DNA of 5,710 nt from Lachnospiraceae bacterium (GTDB taxonomy: Bacteria > Bacillota > Clostridia > Lachnospirales > Lachnospiraceae), in NCBI GenBank assembly GCA_900765975.1, contig CAAFTS010000113.1, positions 1 through 5,710 of the forward strand, in the 5' to 3' direction. A program made the translations under genes and the position numbers. Below the pieces are notes generated by a model, which was not told the DNA's origin, did no database searches, and saw only the letters and a program-made list of their open reading frames with translations. This document shows positions 5,707 to 5,710 of the stretch, one piece after another (position 1 is the stretch's first letter; every line of letters begins with the position of its first letter).

Positions 5707-5710
5707 GACC

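Larger units (their letters stand above)
5401..5710. other. Intergenic region without a convincing gene
   Basis: Short frames exist on both strands (for example 5373-5639 plus and 5442-5654 minus). They have no recognisable protein family and no good ribosome site, and the plus one overlaps the nuclease gene's start in antisense. What can be seen is the nuclease leader, the palindrome at 5482-5498, a small GGAGC-ATG-GCTCC hairpin (5521-5533), and the edge hairpin at 5677-5706. A minus-strand TATACT (5539-5544) is the best -10 candidate for the nuclease gene but has no good -35. A minus-strand TTGACA (5631-5636) has no matching -10. Confidence 0.5.

Noticed and set aside
1..5710. CRISPR array, tRNA or rRNA genes.
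   Set aside because: No regularly spaced direct repeats, and no tRNA cloverleaf or rRNA signature sequence was seen on either strand.

Overview
The window looks like a chromosomal segment from a low-GC, Gram-positive anaerobe of the Clostridia, most likely a gut Lachnospiraceae relative. The grounds are A+T-rich codon use and spacers, strong AGGAGG-type ribosome binding sites, a bacterial leucyl-tRNA synthetase, a Firmicutes-style HTH-plus-membrane regulator, and a PD-(D/E)XK protein of a type that is common and multi-copy in that family. The taxonomic call is inference, not a database result.

Layout. Positions 1-113 hold no convincing gene, only A+T-rich hairpins. A good sigma-A promoter (114-142) then drives leuS (227-2659, +), a complete essential housekeeping gene. 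A strong stem-loop (2672-2717) follows leuS. After a spacer with a second imperfect hairpin comes a 335-aa XRE-family regulator with six predicted membrane segments (2856-3863, +). A YafP-like GNAT acetyltransferase (3953-4399, +) lies 89 bases downstream, and the two may be co-transcribed. A 17-bp hairpin (4414-4460) separates this unit from a convergent gene for an Rpn-family PD-(D/E)XK nuclease (4478-5386, -). The last 324 bases (5387-5710) have no convincing gene. They contain the nuclease gene's leader, a perfect 8-bp-arm palindrome, and a strong hairpin at the window's right edge.

How the genes relate. leuS is core metabolism and is unlikely to be linked functionally to the rest. The regulator/acetyltransferase pair and the nuclease look like accessory genes. 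The most interesting signal is inside the nuclease gene: a near-ideal Shine-Dalgarno sequence sits 8 bases before an in-frame ATG (codon 224). It would allow separate translation of a 79-aa C-terminal protein. This matches the known arrangement in which rpn nuclease toxins are restrained by an intragenic C-terminal antitoxin in phage defence. The 5' leader of the same gene can also form two mutually exclusive structures, one of which covers the main ribosome binding site. Together they suggest a self-contained, translationally controlled nuclease/inhibitor locus. This is a hypothesis from sequence only.
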